Positions 1 to 8,237 of a DNA stretch of 64,000 nucleotides are shown here, in pieces (within the stretch, counting starts at the first letter, position 1; each line of letters opens with the position of its first letter). The notes below the pieces were generated by a model, which saw nothing but the letters and a program-made list of their open reading frames with translations, was not told where the DNA came from and did not search any database. Source of the stretch: Bradyrhizobium japonicum USDA 6 (GTDB lineage: Bacteria > Pseudomonadota > Alphaproteobacteria > Rhizobiales > Xanthobacteraceae); contig NC_017249.1 of assembly GCF_000284375.1 (NCBI RefSeq), positions 9,107,001 to 9,171,000 on the forward strand. Reading direction: 5' to 3'. Position numbers and translations under genes: made by a program.

Positions 1-726
1 CGGATCAACTCGACCACCGATCTGACGCCATCGGTGCAGGTGCTGCTGGTCAAGATCATCCGCATCGGGCTGCTGGCCATCGCAATCGTGATCGCGCTCG
101 GCGCGGTCGGCATCGATCTCTCGGCGCTCGCGGTGTTCTCCGGCGCAGTCGGCGTCGGCATCGGTATCGGCCTCCAGAAGATCGTCGCCAACTTCATCTC
201 GGGCATCATCCTGCTCGCGGACAAGTCGGTAAAGCCGGGCGACCTCGTCACCATCGGCGACAACACCGGACGCATCAGCGCGATGAAGACGCGCTATATT
301 TCCGTCGCCGCCGGCGACGGCCGCGAATTCCTGGTGCCGAACGAGGACCTGGTGACGCAGAAGGTCGTCAACTGGACCTATACCGACAAGAACACGCTGG
401 TGAAGATCGCCTTCGGCACCAACTACGACGCCGACCCGCGGCTGGTTTGCAAGCTCGCCGCGGAGACCGCGGCCGCCCATCCCCGCGCGCAGAAGGGCAA
501 GCCGCCCAACAGCATCCTGACCGAGTTCGCGGAAGCCGGGATGAAGTTCTCGCTGACCTTCTGGATCGCGGACCCCGACGGCATGGATGGCGTCAAGAGC
601 GACGTGATGCTGGCGCTGTGGGAGGCCTTCAAGCGCGAGGGTATCCGGGTTCCCTATCCCGTCCGCGAGATTCGCGTCCGGGGCGGCGCCCTGCCGGTGG
701 AAACCACCGTAGAAGTCCCGAATTAG
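1..726 (+). CDS. MscS-family mechanosensitive channel, C-terminal part
   Basis: The reading frame is open from the first base, so the N-terminus lies outside the window. The visible part has one hydrophobic pore-lining segment rich in Gly and Ala (VFSGAVGVGIGIGLQKI), then the MscS beta domain (ANFISGIILLADKSVKPGD and DLVTIGD). This matches the TM3/beta-domain arrangement of small-conductance mechanosensitive channels, which release solutes under hypo-osmotic stress from the inner membrane. The C-terminal alpha/beta domain ends at Asn before TAG. The exact subfamily cannot be told from this fragment. Confidence 0.9.
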   Translation, partial: RINSTTDLTPSVQVLLVKIIRIGLLAIAIVIALGAVGIDLSALAVFSGAVGVGIGIGLQKIVANFISGIILLADKSVKPGDLVTIGDNTGRISAMKTRYISVAAGDGREFLVPNEDLVTQKVVNWTYTDKNTLVKIAFGTNYDADPRLVCKLAAETAAAHPRAQKGKPPNSILTEFAEAGMKFSLTFWIADPDGMDGVKSDVMLALWEAFKREGIRVPYPVREIRVRGGALPVETTVEVPN

Positions 727-833
727 GCCCTGTTTCGGGCGCAAGAGGCACGCCCGACTTGCATGAGGGCGCGTGATCATTAGATTATGGCCTTGAAATC
801 AAGCCCTTCCGCCGACATCGAGACCAGCCCCGC

Positions 834-1652
834 ATGAGCTACGTCGAAGCCTCCGATACCTCCCTGCGCAAGACCGGACAGATCAAGCTGCACGGGCCGA
901 GCGCCTTTGCCGGCATGCACAAGGCGGGCGCGCTGGTGGCGAAGTGCCTCGACGAGCTCACCGACATCGTCGGACCCGGCGTGCCGACCGAGCGCATCGA
1001 CCAGTTCGTCCGCGACTTCGCCTTCAGCCACGGCGCCTATCCGGCGACGCTGATGTATCGCGGCTACCGCTACTCGACCTGCACCTCGCTCAACCACGTG
1101 GTCTGCCACGGCATGCCGGGCGACCGTCCGTTGAAGGAAGGCGACATCGTCAACATCGACGTCACCTTCATCGTCGACGGCTGGTACGGCGATTCCAGCC
1201 GGATGTATGCGGTCGGCCCGATCGCGCGCAAGGCCGAGCGGCTGATCGAGGTGACGTATGAGGCGATGATGCGCGGCATCGCCGCGGTCAAGCCGGGCGC
1301 CACCACCGGCGATATCGGCCACGCCATCCAGAGCTTCGTCGAGCCGCAGGGCATGAGCGTGGTGCGCGATTTCTGCGGCCATGGCCTCGGGCGCATGTTC
1401 CACGACGAGCCGAACATCATCCATATCGGCCGGCCCGGCGAAGGCGTTCAGCTCAAGCCCGGCATGTTCTTCACCATCGAGCCCATGATCAATCTCGGCA
1501 AGCCGCACGTGAAGATCCTCTCCGACGGCTGGACCGCGGTGACCCGCGACCGCTCGCTGTCGGCGCAGTTCGAGCACTCCGTCGGCGTGACCGCGACGGG
1601 CGTCGAGATCTTCACGCTGTCGAAGCGGCACGGCGAGAAGCAGATCGGGTGA
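834..1652 (+). CDS. map: Type I methionine aminopeptidase
   Basis: The product is 272 aa, the usual length for bacterial MetAP with a short N-terminal extension. It removes the initiator Met from nascent proteins in the cytosol. Metal-binding and catalytic landmarks are visible: the NIDVTFIVDGWYGDSS segment (two Asp ligands), CGHGLGRMFHDEP (His ligand), TIEPM (Glu ligand) and QFEHSVGV (last Glu ligand). The start ATG at 834 fits the family N-terminus. map lies near radC in related alphaproteobacteria as I recall; here several genes lie between them. Confidence 0.95.
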   Translation: MSYVEASDTSLRKTGQIKLHGPSAFAGMHKAGALVAKCLDELTDIVGPGVPTERIDQFVRDFAFSHGAYPATLMYRGYRYSTCTSLNHVVCHGMPGDRPLKEGDIVNIDVTFIVDGWYGDSSRMYAVGPIARKAERLIEVTYEAMMRGIAAVKPGATTGDIGHAIQSFVEPQGMSVVRDFCGHGLGRMFHDEPNIIHIGRPGEGVQLKPGMFFTIEPMINLGKPHVKILSDGWTAVTRDRSLSAQFEHSVGVTATGVEIFTLSKRHGEKQIG

Positions 1653-1725
1653 TGGCTTGGCAGGACCGCGACGCGATCCTGCCATCCTGTTCGCCGACGA
1701 CGATCCGTCGTCAGAGGCGGGCCTC

Positions 1726-2447
1726 TTACAGCACGTAGCCGCCATCGATGGTGAGACTGGCCCCGGTCATATAGCCGGATTCCGGGCCCGCGAGATATGA
1801 CACCAGCGCGGCGATCTCGCCGGGCTCGCCGACCCGCTTCAACGGAACGATCTCTTTCAGCCGCGACACCATCGTGGCCGTCATGTCGGTCTCGGTCGGG
1901 CCCGGCTGGACGTTGTTGACCGTGATCCGGCGAGGCGCCAGGTCGAGCGCAACGCCGCGGACCATGGAGGCAACGGCCGCCTTGGTCATGGCATAGACGC
2001 TGCCTCCCGGCGTCCCTGTCCGGATCGCGGTGTTGCTCCCGATCGTGATGATGCGGCCGCCGTCACGCATCTGCCCGGCTGCCGCCTGGATGGCCAGAAA
2101 GACGCCGCGGATATTCACATCGAGAATGAGGTCGAGGTCTTCGAGGCTGAACTGCTCCACGGGACCGAGGCGGAGAATACCCGCGTTGACGACGACCGCA
2201 TCAAGCCCCCAAGCCGGTCCACGGTCTCCGCGACGGCCGCGCGGATCGCGGCGGGATCGGCGCTATCGGCCTTGATCGCGACGGCCTTGCGGCCAGCGTT
2301 TTCGATCGCGGCCACGATTTCGCCGGCACTGTCCGGTCGCGACACGTAGGTCAGCGCGATATCGAACCCGTCCCGTGCGAGACGGACCGCGATCGCGGCG
2401 CCAATGCCGCGCGCCCCGCCAAACACCAATGCGACTTTGCTGCTCAT
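1726..2447 (-). pseudogene. SDR-family oxidoreductase, frameshifted
   Basis: Reading leftward from ATG at 2447 (ribosome site AGGAGAGCTC just upstream), the first part has the Rossmann glycine motif GGARGIGAA and runs to about DRLGGL. The rest is in another frame from about 2200: VNAGI, the LDVNIRGVF segment, the catalytic YAMTK motif (Tyr, Lys) and the C-terminus GYMTGASLTIDGGYVL. One missing base near 2190-2225 would explain the break. A full-length SDR of about 240 aa would result if repaired. The gene follows a TetR regulator on the same strand with an operator-like palindrome between them. Either a recent pseudogene or a sequencing indel. Confidence 0.85.
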
Positions 2448-2461
2448 TTGAGCTCTCCTTA

Positions 2462-2482
2462 TTTTGAACGATCGTTCCAAAT
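2462..2482. promoter_or_regulatory. Probable TetR operator upstream of SDR
   Basis: The 12-bp perfect palindrome GAACGATCGTTC lies within the wider near-palindrome TTGAACGATCGTTCCAA. It sits between the end of the TetR gene and the ribosome site of the SDR gene. The half-site CGTTCCA recurs in front of the TetR gene, which is what autoregulation plus control of the SDR would look like. Confidence 0.6.
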
Positions 2483-2494
2483 TTGACCAAAAAA

Positions 2495-3061
2495 TTACAC
2501 GAGGGCGCGCAAAACCATGGCTCCGAGCGCCCGCAATTGGCGCGGCCTGGCACCACCGCGCGCGGCGATGCGAATGCCGGCAACATTCGCCAGCAGAAAC
2601 TCGGCTGCGTCGTCGGCGTCGAGATCCCGCGCCACGTCGCCGTCGGCCTGCGCTTCACGCAAGCGTTGCGAAACGGCGCCCTGGAGCGCGCGGCCTGACG
2701 CCGCATGGATGCTGGTGAGGTCATCCCGCGAGCGCCCGAACTCACTGATCGAGCCGATGCCCAGGCAAGCCTCGTTCGCGTCGCGAACGACGCGGTCGAT
2801 CATCGCCCTGAGGCCGTCAATGGCGCGCGGCCGCCCCCGCAGCGCGGCAAGATGGGCTTCGACCTCGCTGGCCACGTAGCGGCGCACCGCTGCGCAGTAG
2901 AGTTGCCATTTGTCGCCAAACGTATCGTAGATGCTCTGGCGGCCGATCCCCATGGCGTCGACAAGCATCGGCGTCGAGGTCCCCTCGAAACCGTGCGCGC
3001 GAAACACACCGATCGCAGCATCGAGCGCCTCGTCCTGATCGAATTCCTTGGTCCTTGCCAT
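2495..3061 (-). CDS. TetR/AcrR-family transcriptional regulator
   Basis: The start is taken at ATG 3061 (MARTKEFDQDEAL), the usual TetR beginning; a longer frame upstream adds unlikely sequence. Residues 1-60 hold the DNA-binding helix-turn-helix, with GFEGTSTPMLVDAMG and the signature SIYDTFGDK. The C-terminal ligand domain runs to about residue 188 and ends LRALGAMVLRALV. The gene is transcribed toward the SDR gene 47 bp away and probably represses it. A palindromic site lies just upstream of its start. The ligand is unknown. Confidence 0.9.
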   Translation of the reverse strand: MARTKEFDQDEALDAAIGVFRAHGFEGTSTPMLVDAMGIGRQSIYDTFGDKWQLYCAAVRRYVASEVEAHLAALRGRPRAIDGLRAMIDRVVRDANEACLGIGSISEFGRSRDDLTSIHAASGRALQGAVSQRLREAQADGDVARDLDADDAAEFLLANVAGIRIAARGGARPRQLRALGAMVLRALV

Positions 3062-3074
3062 GACACGACAATAG

Positions 3075-3092
3075 TTATTCTGGAACGAATAG
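3075..3092. promoter_or_regulatory. Probable autoregulatory operator of TetR gene
   Basis: The inverted repeat TATTC-TGGAAC-GAATA lies 14-30 bp upstream of the TetR start. It shares the CGTTCCA half-site (minus strand) with the palindrome in front of the SDR gene. Confidence 0.5.
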
Positions 3093-3164
3093 TCAATTAT
3101 CAAATGCAGCGGCATTGCTTGCGACACCACGGCAAGCAGATCGGGTGATGCCTGGCTCGGCGTC

Positions 3165-3761
3165 CTAGTGGCGGCGCCGGAATGACGACGGCGGCCGCTT
3201 GTAGGTCGCGCCAAATGCATCGTTGAATCTGCGAACGCTGCCGAAACCGGCGGCGAAGGCGATCTCCGCCAATGTCATGCTGGTCTGGTCGATCAGACGC
3301 TTGGCTTCCTGCACACGGCGGGTCGCGGCGATCTCGCTCGGGCTCGCGCCGGCGTGGCGCATGAACAGGCGGAGCAGATGGCGCGGCCCGACTCCCAGGA
3401 CTTCCGCAAGGTCCTTCGTCGACGCGCGATCCAGGAATCCGTCATTGATCAGGCGCATCCCGCGCGCGACGGTGGTGGCCGTTCCCATCCAGGCCGGCGA
3501 TCCCGGCGCGGTTTCCGGCCGGCAGCGCAGGCATGGGCGAAATCCGGCGCGCTCGGCGGCAGCGGCGGTCGCATAAAAGGTGACGTTCTCGGAGCGAGCG
3601 GGGCGAACCGGACAGACCGGCCGGCAATAGATGCGCGTCGAGCGAACGCCGGAGAAGAACAGCCCGTCGAACGCGCGTGCCCGCGCCAGCCGCGCCCGAT
3701 CGCAGGTCTCCCAATCGAGATGCGGCGGCAGCGTCTGCCGATGTGCCGAGCCTGTTGCCAT
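3165..3761 (-). CDS. Ada-type methylphosphotriester sensor with AraC HTH
   Basis: The product is 198 aa. The N-terminal Ada zinc domain (about residues 20-90) has the four Cys of the family in RIYCRPVCPVRPA and RPCLRCRP. One of these normally accepts the methyl group from DNA methylphosphotriesters. An AraC-type HTH follows at about residues 95-198 (LAEIAFAAGFGSVRRFNDAF). Neither the O6-methylguanine transferase domain of full Ada nor an AlkA glycosylase domain is present, so the protein resembles AdaA-type regulators. It probably activates alkylation-repair genes, but no glycosylase gene lies next to it. Confidence 0.88.
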   Translation of the reverse strand: MATGSAHRQTLPPHLDWETCDRARLARARAFDGLFFSGVRSTRIYCRPVCPVRPARSENVTFYATAAAAERAGFRPCLRCRPETAPGSPAWMGTATTVARGMRLINDGFLDRASTKDLAEVLGVGPRHLLRLFMRHAGASPSEIAATRRVQEAKRLIDQTSMTLAEIAFAAGFGSVRRFNDAFGATYKRPPSSFRRRH

Positions 3762-3894
3762 GGCGGAAGAATAGTTTCAACGCAGCCCGCCGAGTAGCTG
3801 GAATCGGACTCGATCGGGCGATGAGGTCCGAATTCGGCCAGCCTGCATCACCGCGCCGGATCATGGTCCCGGTCCATCCCGGAGCAGATTCGCA

Positions 3895-4833
3895 ATGCAC
3901 ACGCAGGCGCAACCAACGACGTCAGGACAAACCACGCTCACGTTAGAGATCGGGCTTCTGCTGCTGCTCTCACTGATCTGGGGCAGCTCGTTCACGCTGA
4001 TCAAGGTCGCAATCCCGACAATCCCGCCATGCACGATGGTCGCCGCGCGCGTGACGATCGCGGCCATTCTCCTGATCGCGATCGCGCGCGCTCAGGGGCA
4101 CACTCTTCCCGGTCGAGGACCGGTGTGGCCGGCTTTCTTCGTGCAGGGGCTGCTGCAAAGCGCGCTGCCGTTTACCCTGATCAGTTGGGGCGAGCTGCAT
4201 ATCGCAAGCGGTCTCGCCGGCGTGCTCAATGCGACCCCGCCGATGTTCGTGCTCGCGATCGCGATGATGACCGGACGCGGGCGGCAGGCGATCAGCACCC
4301 GGAAGATCATCGGCGTCGCGCTCGGTCTTGCGGGCGTCGCCGTCACGATCGGCGTCGATGCGCTGTCCTCCTTGGGCACGACGGCCCCGCTGGCGCAGGC
4401 CGCCGTGCTCGGCGCAAGCCTCTGCTACGCGCTCGCACCGATATGGGGGCAGCGGTTCTCCGGCTTTCCCGCCACCGTCACGGCGGCCGGCGCCATGAGC
4501 TGTGCCGCGATCCTCATGGTCCCTGCCGCACTCGTCCTCGAGCAACCCTGGACGCTGGCACCGACTTCGCAGGCGGTCGTGGCCGTCGTCGGCCTCGCGG
4601 TGGTCTGCACTGCGCTCGCGATGGTGATCTATTTCCGCTTGATCCGCACGCTCGGCCCACTCGGCACGACCAGCGGCAGCTATCTGCGCGCCGGCTTCGC
4701 GGTGGCGCTCGGCACGGCATGGCTCGGCGAACGCTTCACCTGGTCGGCCCTTACAGGCATGGCGCTCATTCTCGCCGGGGTCGTCGCCATCACGATACCC
4801 CTGCCGGCGCGGCGCCGTGGCCTCGAACCGTAA
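3895..4833 (+). CDS. EamA/DMT-family transporter
   Basis: The 312-aa product is dominated by about ten hydrophobic segments arranged as two EamA repeats. Typical motifs include LLLSLIWGSSFTLIKVA in the first repeat and RTLGPLGTTSGSYL / AWLGERFTWSAL in the second. Members export metabolites across the inner membrane, but substrates cannot be read from sequence. The gene is divergent from the Ada-type gene, with 133 bp between starts. Confidence 0.9.
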   Translation: MHTQAQPTTSGQTTLTLEIGLLLLLSLIWGSSFTLIKVAIPTIPPCTMVAARVTIAAILLIAIARAQGHTLPGRGPVWPAFFVQGLLQSALPFTLISWGELHIASGLAGVLNATPPMFVLAIAMMTGRGRQAISTRKIIGVALGLAGVAVTIGVDALSSLGTTAPLAQAAVLGASLCYALAPIWGQRFSGFPATVTAAGAMSCAAILMVPAALVLEQPWTLAPTSQAVVAVVGLAVVCTALAMVIYFRLIRTLGPLGTTSGSYLRAGFAVALGTAWLGERFTWSALTGMALILAGVVAITIPLPARRRGLEP

Positions 4834-4882
4834 GAGCGCTCGCGGGACGATCTTTTGGACCGCCCCGCACCGCCGTTACCGA

Positions 4883-5323
4883 TCAGGCGTGATTGACCTC
4901 GACGACCTCGCACAGGATCGTCTCGGCCTTCGACAGCGCCGCAAGGCGCTGGATGTACGGCGCAAATCTCGGATCCTTGCGAAAATTCTCGATGTCCCCT
5001 GCGCTTGCCCATTGCGAGTAGTTGATCGCGCGCCGGCCCTCCTTGCTGGCGTGGACGCTGGACGAGATGAACCCGGGCTGCTTGCTGAAGAAGGTCTCGG
5101 TGCCTTCCTTCAGGAGTTGCACCAGCTTTTGCTGGTTGTCCGGCTCGACCGTGAAAACGTTGACGAGGGTCGCAATGTCGCTGCCGGTGCGAATGGTCGC
5201 TTCCATCTTCGAGCTCCTGGTCTGGCTGTGAGATGGCGCCGCTTGCGCGGCGAGCAAGGCGCCGGCTCCGAGGCCGGTGGCAACGAAGGCACGACGCGAC
5301 GGCTCAGGTCTGGTCCGGGACAT
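4883..5323 (-). CDS. Tat-exported ABM-fold (antibiotic biosynthesis monooxygenase-like) protein
   Basis: The start is chosen at ATG 5323 because the ribosome site GGAGAATATC precedes it and the N-terminus is then a twin-arginine signal (SRRAFVATGLGAGALLAAQ). The mature part (about residues 40-146) has the ABM ferredoxin-like fold pattern: NVFTVEPDNQQKLVQLL, then PGFISSSVHAS and YSQWAS. ABM proteins act as small monooxygenases or heme-handling enzymes. Export to the periplasm is unusual for the fold but known. Substrate unknown. Confidence 0.8.
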   Translation of the reverse strand: MSRTRPEPSRRAFVATGLGAGALLAAQAAPSHSQTRSSKMEATIRTGSDIATLVNVFTVEPDNQQKLVQLLKEGTETFFSKQPGFISSSVHASKEGRRAINYSQWASAGDIENFRKDPRFAPYIQRLAALSKAETILCEVVEVNHA

Positions 5324-5739
5324 TGATATTCTCCAGTTGCGGAAGATCGGCTGGCCACGCGACCGGCCGACAGCGCTGAGACGAACGAGGCAGGAGAACG
5401 AAGACAGCTGGTGTGAATTTTTTTCCGACGGCTCATTCGCCCCGACCGTGGACGGCGCCGGGACTCCGGGCCGGCAACATCCTGACCGGCTCCCGGCGTT
5501 GCCGATGCGCGCGAACCCTGCTACCCAGAGCACGCCGAAAAAGGCATGGCCGGATTGGTAAGCCCGGCCTGTTCCTGACTTGCTAGGAATTCTGCCACCG
5601 TCTCCACGGTAGGACCCACGGCCGGACAGAGTGACGCGATCGTCACGCTGCTCGGCGGGTCATGTCATCGTGTCATCTCGGCCGCCGCTCAGTGTGGAAT
5701 CTCGCTCCGTCCGTTCCTTTACCTGAACGGAGACCACCT
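5324..5739. other. Intergenic region between divergent genes
   Basis: This stretch separates the ABM-like gene and the VOC gene, which point away from each other. It must hold both promoters. I see no reading frame, RNA or repeat that I can support here. Confidence 0.5.
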
Positions 5740-6126
5740 ATGCGACTGCAACATCTCAACCTCGTGACCTCGGACGTCACCGCGCTTGCCGCCTTCTTCG
5801 AGCGCTTCTTCGGCTTTGCACCTTATGCCTCGCGCGGCGAGGCCCTCGTCGTCCTGCGCAACAAGGAGGATTTCATCCTGACCGTGATGCGCGGCAAGAC
5901 AGGCGAGCCGGCCGACTACCCCACCAATTTCCATATCGGCTTCTACTACGACGAGGCAGAAGAGGTGGAAGCCAAGCACGCCGAGCTGAAGGCCGCAGGC
6001 GTAAACCCGAGCAGGATCGCCTCCATGGATCGTGGCGGCGGCGCCCGCGTCCCGCACTTCTATGTCACCGCGCCGGGCCATGTCCTGGTCGAGGTCTGCA
6101 CCCCGCCGGGCGGGCTTTCGCCGTAG
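5740..6126 (+). CDS. VOC-superfamily (glyoxalase-like) protein
   Basis: The 128-aa product starts at ATG 5740 (MRLQHLNLVTSDV). It is one VOC module pair: RLQHLNLVTSD at the first metal-ligand position (His) and HIGFYYD and HVLVEVCT (His and Glu) further on. Such proteins include glyoxalases, ring-cleavage dioxygenases and fosfomycin or bleomycin resistance proteins; the specific role is not readable. It lies just upstream of radC and is probably not part of its unit. Confidence 0.85.
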   Translation: MRLQHLNLVTSDVTALAAFFERFFGFAPYASRGEALVVLRNKEDFILTVMRGKTGEPADYPTNFHIGFYYDEAEEVEAKHAELKAAGVNPSRIASMDRGGGARVPHFYVTAPGHVLVEVCTPPGGLSP

Positions 6127-6226
6127 GCAGACGACGAGGCCCCGGCGGCCGCGCCAATGAGCGAGCCGCCGGCGGTCGGACACTTCCCGGTTGCAAAACG
6201 CGCGCCGTACTGCATGGTTATGCCCG

Positions 6227-6800
6227 ATGCCCGCCAGGACAGACCACGACAAGAGCAGGCCCGAGGATGCGCCGCACTATCACGGCCATCGCGAGCGGCT
6301 GCGCGAGCGCTTCTACAGCGCCGGCGCGGATGCGCTCAGCGATTACGAGCTGCTGGAGATGGCGCTGTTTCCGGCGCTGCCGCGGCGCGACACCAAACCG
6401 CTGGCAAAGGCGCTGATCAGGATTTTCGGATCATTCGCCGAGGTGGTGCACGCGCCGGTCGCGCGGCTGCGCGAGGTCGACGGCATCGGCGAAGGCGCGA
6501 TCCACCAGCTCAAGCTGATCGCGGCGGCAACGCACCGCGTCGCCAAGGGCGAGGTCAACAGCCGCAACGCGCTGTCGTCCTGGAACGAAGTGATCGACTA
6601 TTGCCGCTCCAGCATGGCCTTTGCCGACAAGGAGCAATTCCGCCTGCTCTTCCTCGACAAGCGCAACCAGCTGATCGCCGACGAAGTGCAGCAGACCGGC
6701 ACCGTCGATCACACCCCGGTCTATCCGCGCGAGGTCATCAAGCGCGCGCTGGAGCTGTCGGCGACCGCGCTGATCCTGGTGCACAACCACCCCACTACCC
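6227..6800 (+). pseudogene. radC: radC/JAB-domain protein, 3' end displaced by island
   Basis: The N-terminal helix-hairpin-helix part is present ([18 protein letters not shown]). The JAB/MPN domain follows ([16 protein letters not shown]) up to LILVHNHP. That is the start of the HxH metal motif, normally followed by S-G-D and about 40 more residues. From about 6795 the sequence departs and the frame stops at 6838, so the metal-binding Asp and the C-terminus are lost. The ATG at 6227 (MPARTDHDK) fits the family start better than the upstream TTG-type start. The break point coincides with the beginning of an integrase-bearing element. Confidence 0.85.
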
Positions 6801-6805
6801 ACCCT

Positions 6806-6828
6806 ATGATCACGTTGGATCACGTTCA
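6806..6828. repeat. Tandem direct repeats at island left end
   Basis: GATCACGTT occurs at 6808-6816 and again at 6818-6826, spaced one helical turn apart, immediately inside the radC break and upstream of the integrase gene. The position suits integrase arm-type or core binding sites. Confidence 0.45.
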
Positions 6829-6995
6829 ATACCGATGAATCATCAACGATATATCCGATTTTTTCTTCATTGCACACAGGGGGCGGCTATGGCAAATTGG
6901 GAGCGGTAAGAGGGGTTGAAAGCGGCTTTCCGATCCCAGCAAACGATCCCCGTTTCTCCTCGACCGATCCCAGTTGCGGCACAGGAGGAAACGCC

Positions 6996-8237
6996 ATGCC
7001 AAGCCTGACCGACACCGCGATCCGACATGCGTTGAAGCGGGTGGAGCTAAGTCAGAAACAGGAAAATCTCGCCGACGGTGAAGGGCGCGGCACCGGCCGC
7101 CTCGTGCTTGTCCTCAAGCCCATGCCGAAGCGCGTCACCGCCGACTGGATGGCGCAGCAATGGCGCGATGGGAAGCGGACCAAGAAGAAGCTCGGGGCTT
7201 ATCCCTCCATATCGCTCGCCCAGGCACGCGAAATATTCAAACGCGACTTCGCCGACGTCATCCAGAAGGGTCGCAGCATCAAGATCGCTACCGACACGCG
7301 CCCCGGCACCGTCGCTGATCTGTTCGAAGGCTATGTCGCCGCGCTCAAGGATGCGAGCAAGCCGTCCTGGAAGGAAACGGAAAAAGGCCTTAACAAGATC
7401 GCCGACACGCTCGGACGCAACCGCCTCGCTCGCGAGATCGAGGCCGAGGAAATCATCGAGCTGATCCGCCCGATCTACGAGCGCGGTGCCAAATCAATGG
7501 CCGACCATGTGCGCTCCTATCTCCATGCCGCCTTTAGCTGGGGCATGAAGTCTGACAACGACTATCGGCAGCAGTCTTCCAGACGCTTTCGACTCCCTTT
7601 CAATCCGGCAACCGGCATTCCTACCGAGCCTAAGATCCAGGGCACGCGCTGGCTTGACGAAGACGAGTTTGTGCAACTCTATCGCTGGCTGGAGAGCCCC
7701 GACACGCCGGTCCACCCCTCCTATCCCCGCGCGGTGCAACTCATCATGCTGACAGGGCAGCGCGTCGAGGAGATCGCGCGGTTTCATGTCAATCAATGGG
7801 ACGCCAGTGAGCGAATCATCGACTGGTCGAAGACCAAGAACCTCCAGCCGCACGCTGTCCCAGTGCCATTGCTTGCCGCCGAGCTGATCGAAAAGATCAA
7901 GCCGAACGAGTATGGCTGGTTCTTCCCCTCCGCCAAGGACCCCTCGAAGCCTGTCAGCCACGGCACTCTTTATAGCTTTGTTTGGCGGCAGCGAGATCGC
8001 GGCGTGATTCCATATGCGACAAACCGCGATCTCCGGCGCACGTTCAAGACGCTCGCCGGCAAGGCAGGCGTGTCGAAGGAAATCCGCGATCGCCTCCAGA
8101 ACCACGCGCTACAGGATGTCAGCTCCAAGCACTACGACCGCTGGCACTATATGATCGAGAAACGCGCTGGCATGGCGAAATGGGACAAATTCGTGCGCGC
8201 CATGCTGGCGAAGAAGCGACTGAAAGAGGCCGCATGA
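6996..8237 (+). CDS. Tyrosine-type site-specific integrase
   Basis: The start is ATG 6996, set by the strong site AGGAGGAAACGCC. The 413-aa protein has an N-terminal arm-binding domain of DUF4102 type (KKLGAYPSISLAQAREIF). A central core-binding domain and a C-terminal catalytic domain follow. Catalytic residues are visible: R256 in TGQRVEE, R347 in DLRRTFK (the usual preceding His is Asp), H370 in LQNHA and Y380 in KHYDRW. It should insert and excise the element now sitting in radC. Its stop overlaps the next start (ATGA), so the downstream nuclease gene is translationally coupled. Confidence 0.93.
   Translation: MPSLTDTAIRHALKRVELSQKQENLADGEGRGTGRLVLVLKPMPKRVTADWMAQQWRDGKRTKKKLGAYPSISLAQAREIFKRDFADVIQKGRSIKIATDTRPGTVADLFEGYVAALKDASKPSWKETEKGLNKIADTLGRNRLAREIEAEEIIELIRPIYERGAKSMADHVRSYLHAAFSWGMKSDNDYRQQSSRRFRLPFNPATGIPTEPKIQGTRWLDEDEFVQLYRWLESPDTPVHPSYPRAVQLIMLTGQRVEEIARFHVNQWDASERIIDWSKTKNLQPHAVPVPLLAAELIEKIKPNEYGWFFPSAKDPSKPVSHGTLYSFVWRQRDRGVIPYATNRDLRRTFKTLAGKAGVSKEIRDRLQNHALQDVSSKHYDRWHYMIEKRAGMAKWDKFVRAMLAKKRLKEAA

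Noticed and set aside
780..1745. Long minus-strand open frame antisense to map
   Set aside because: It is the mirror of a certain gene in GC-rich DNA; its product is low-complexity in Asp, His and Ala and has no motif.
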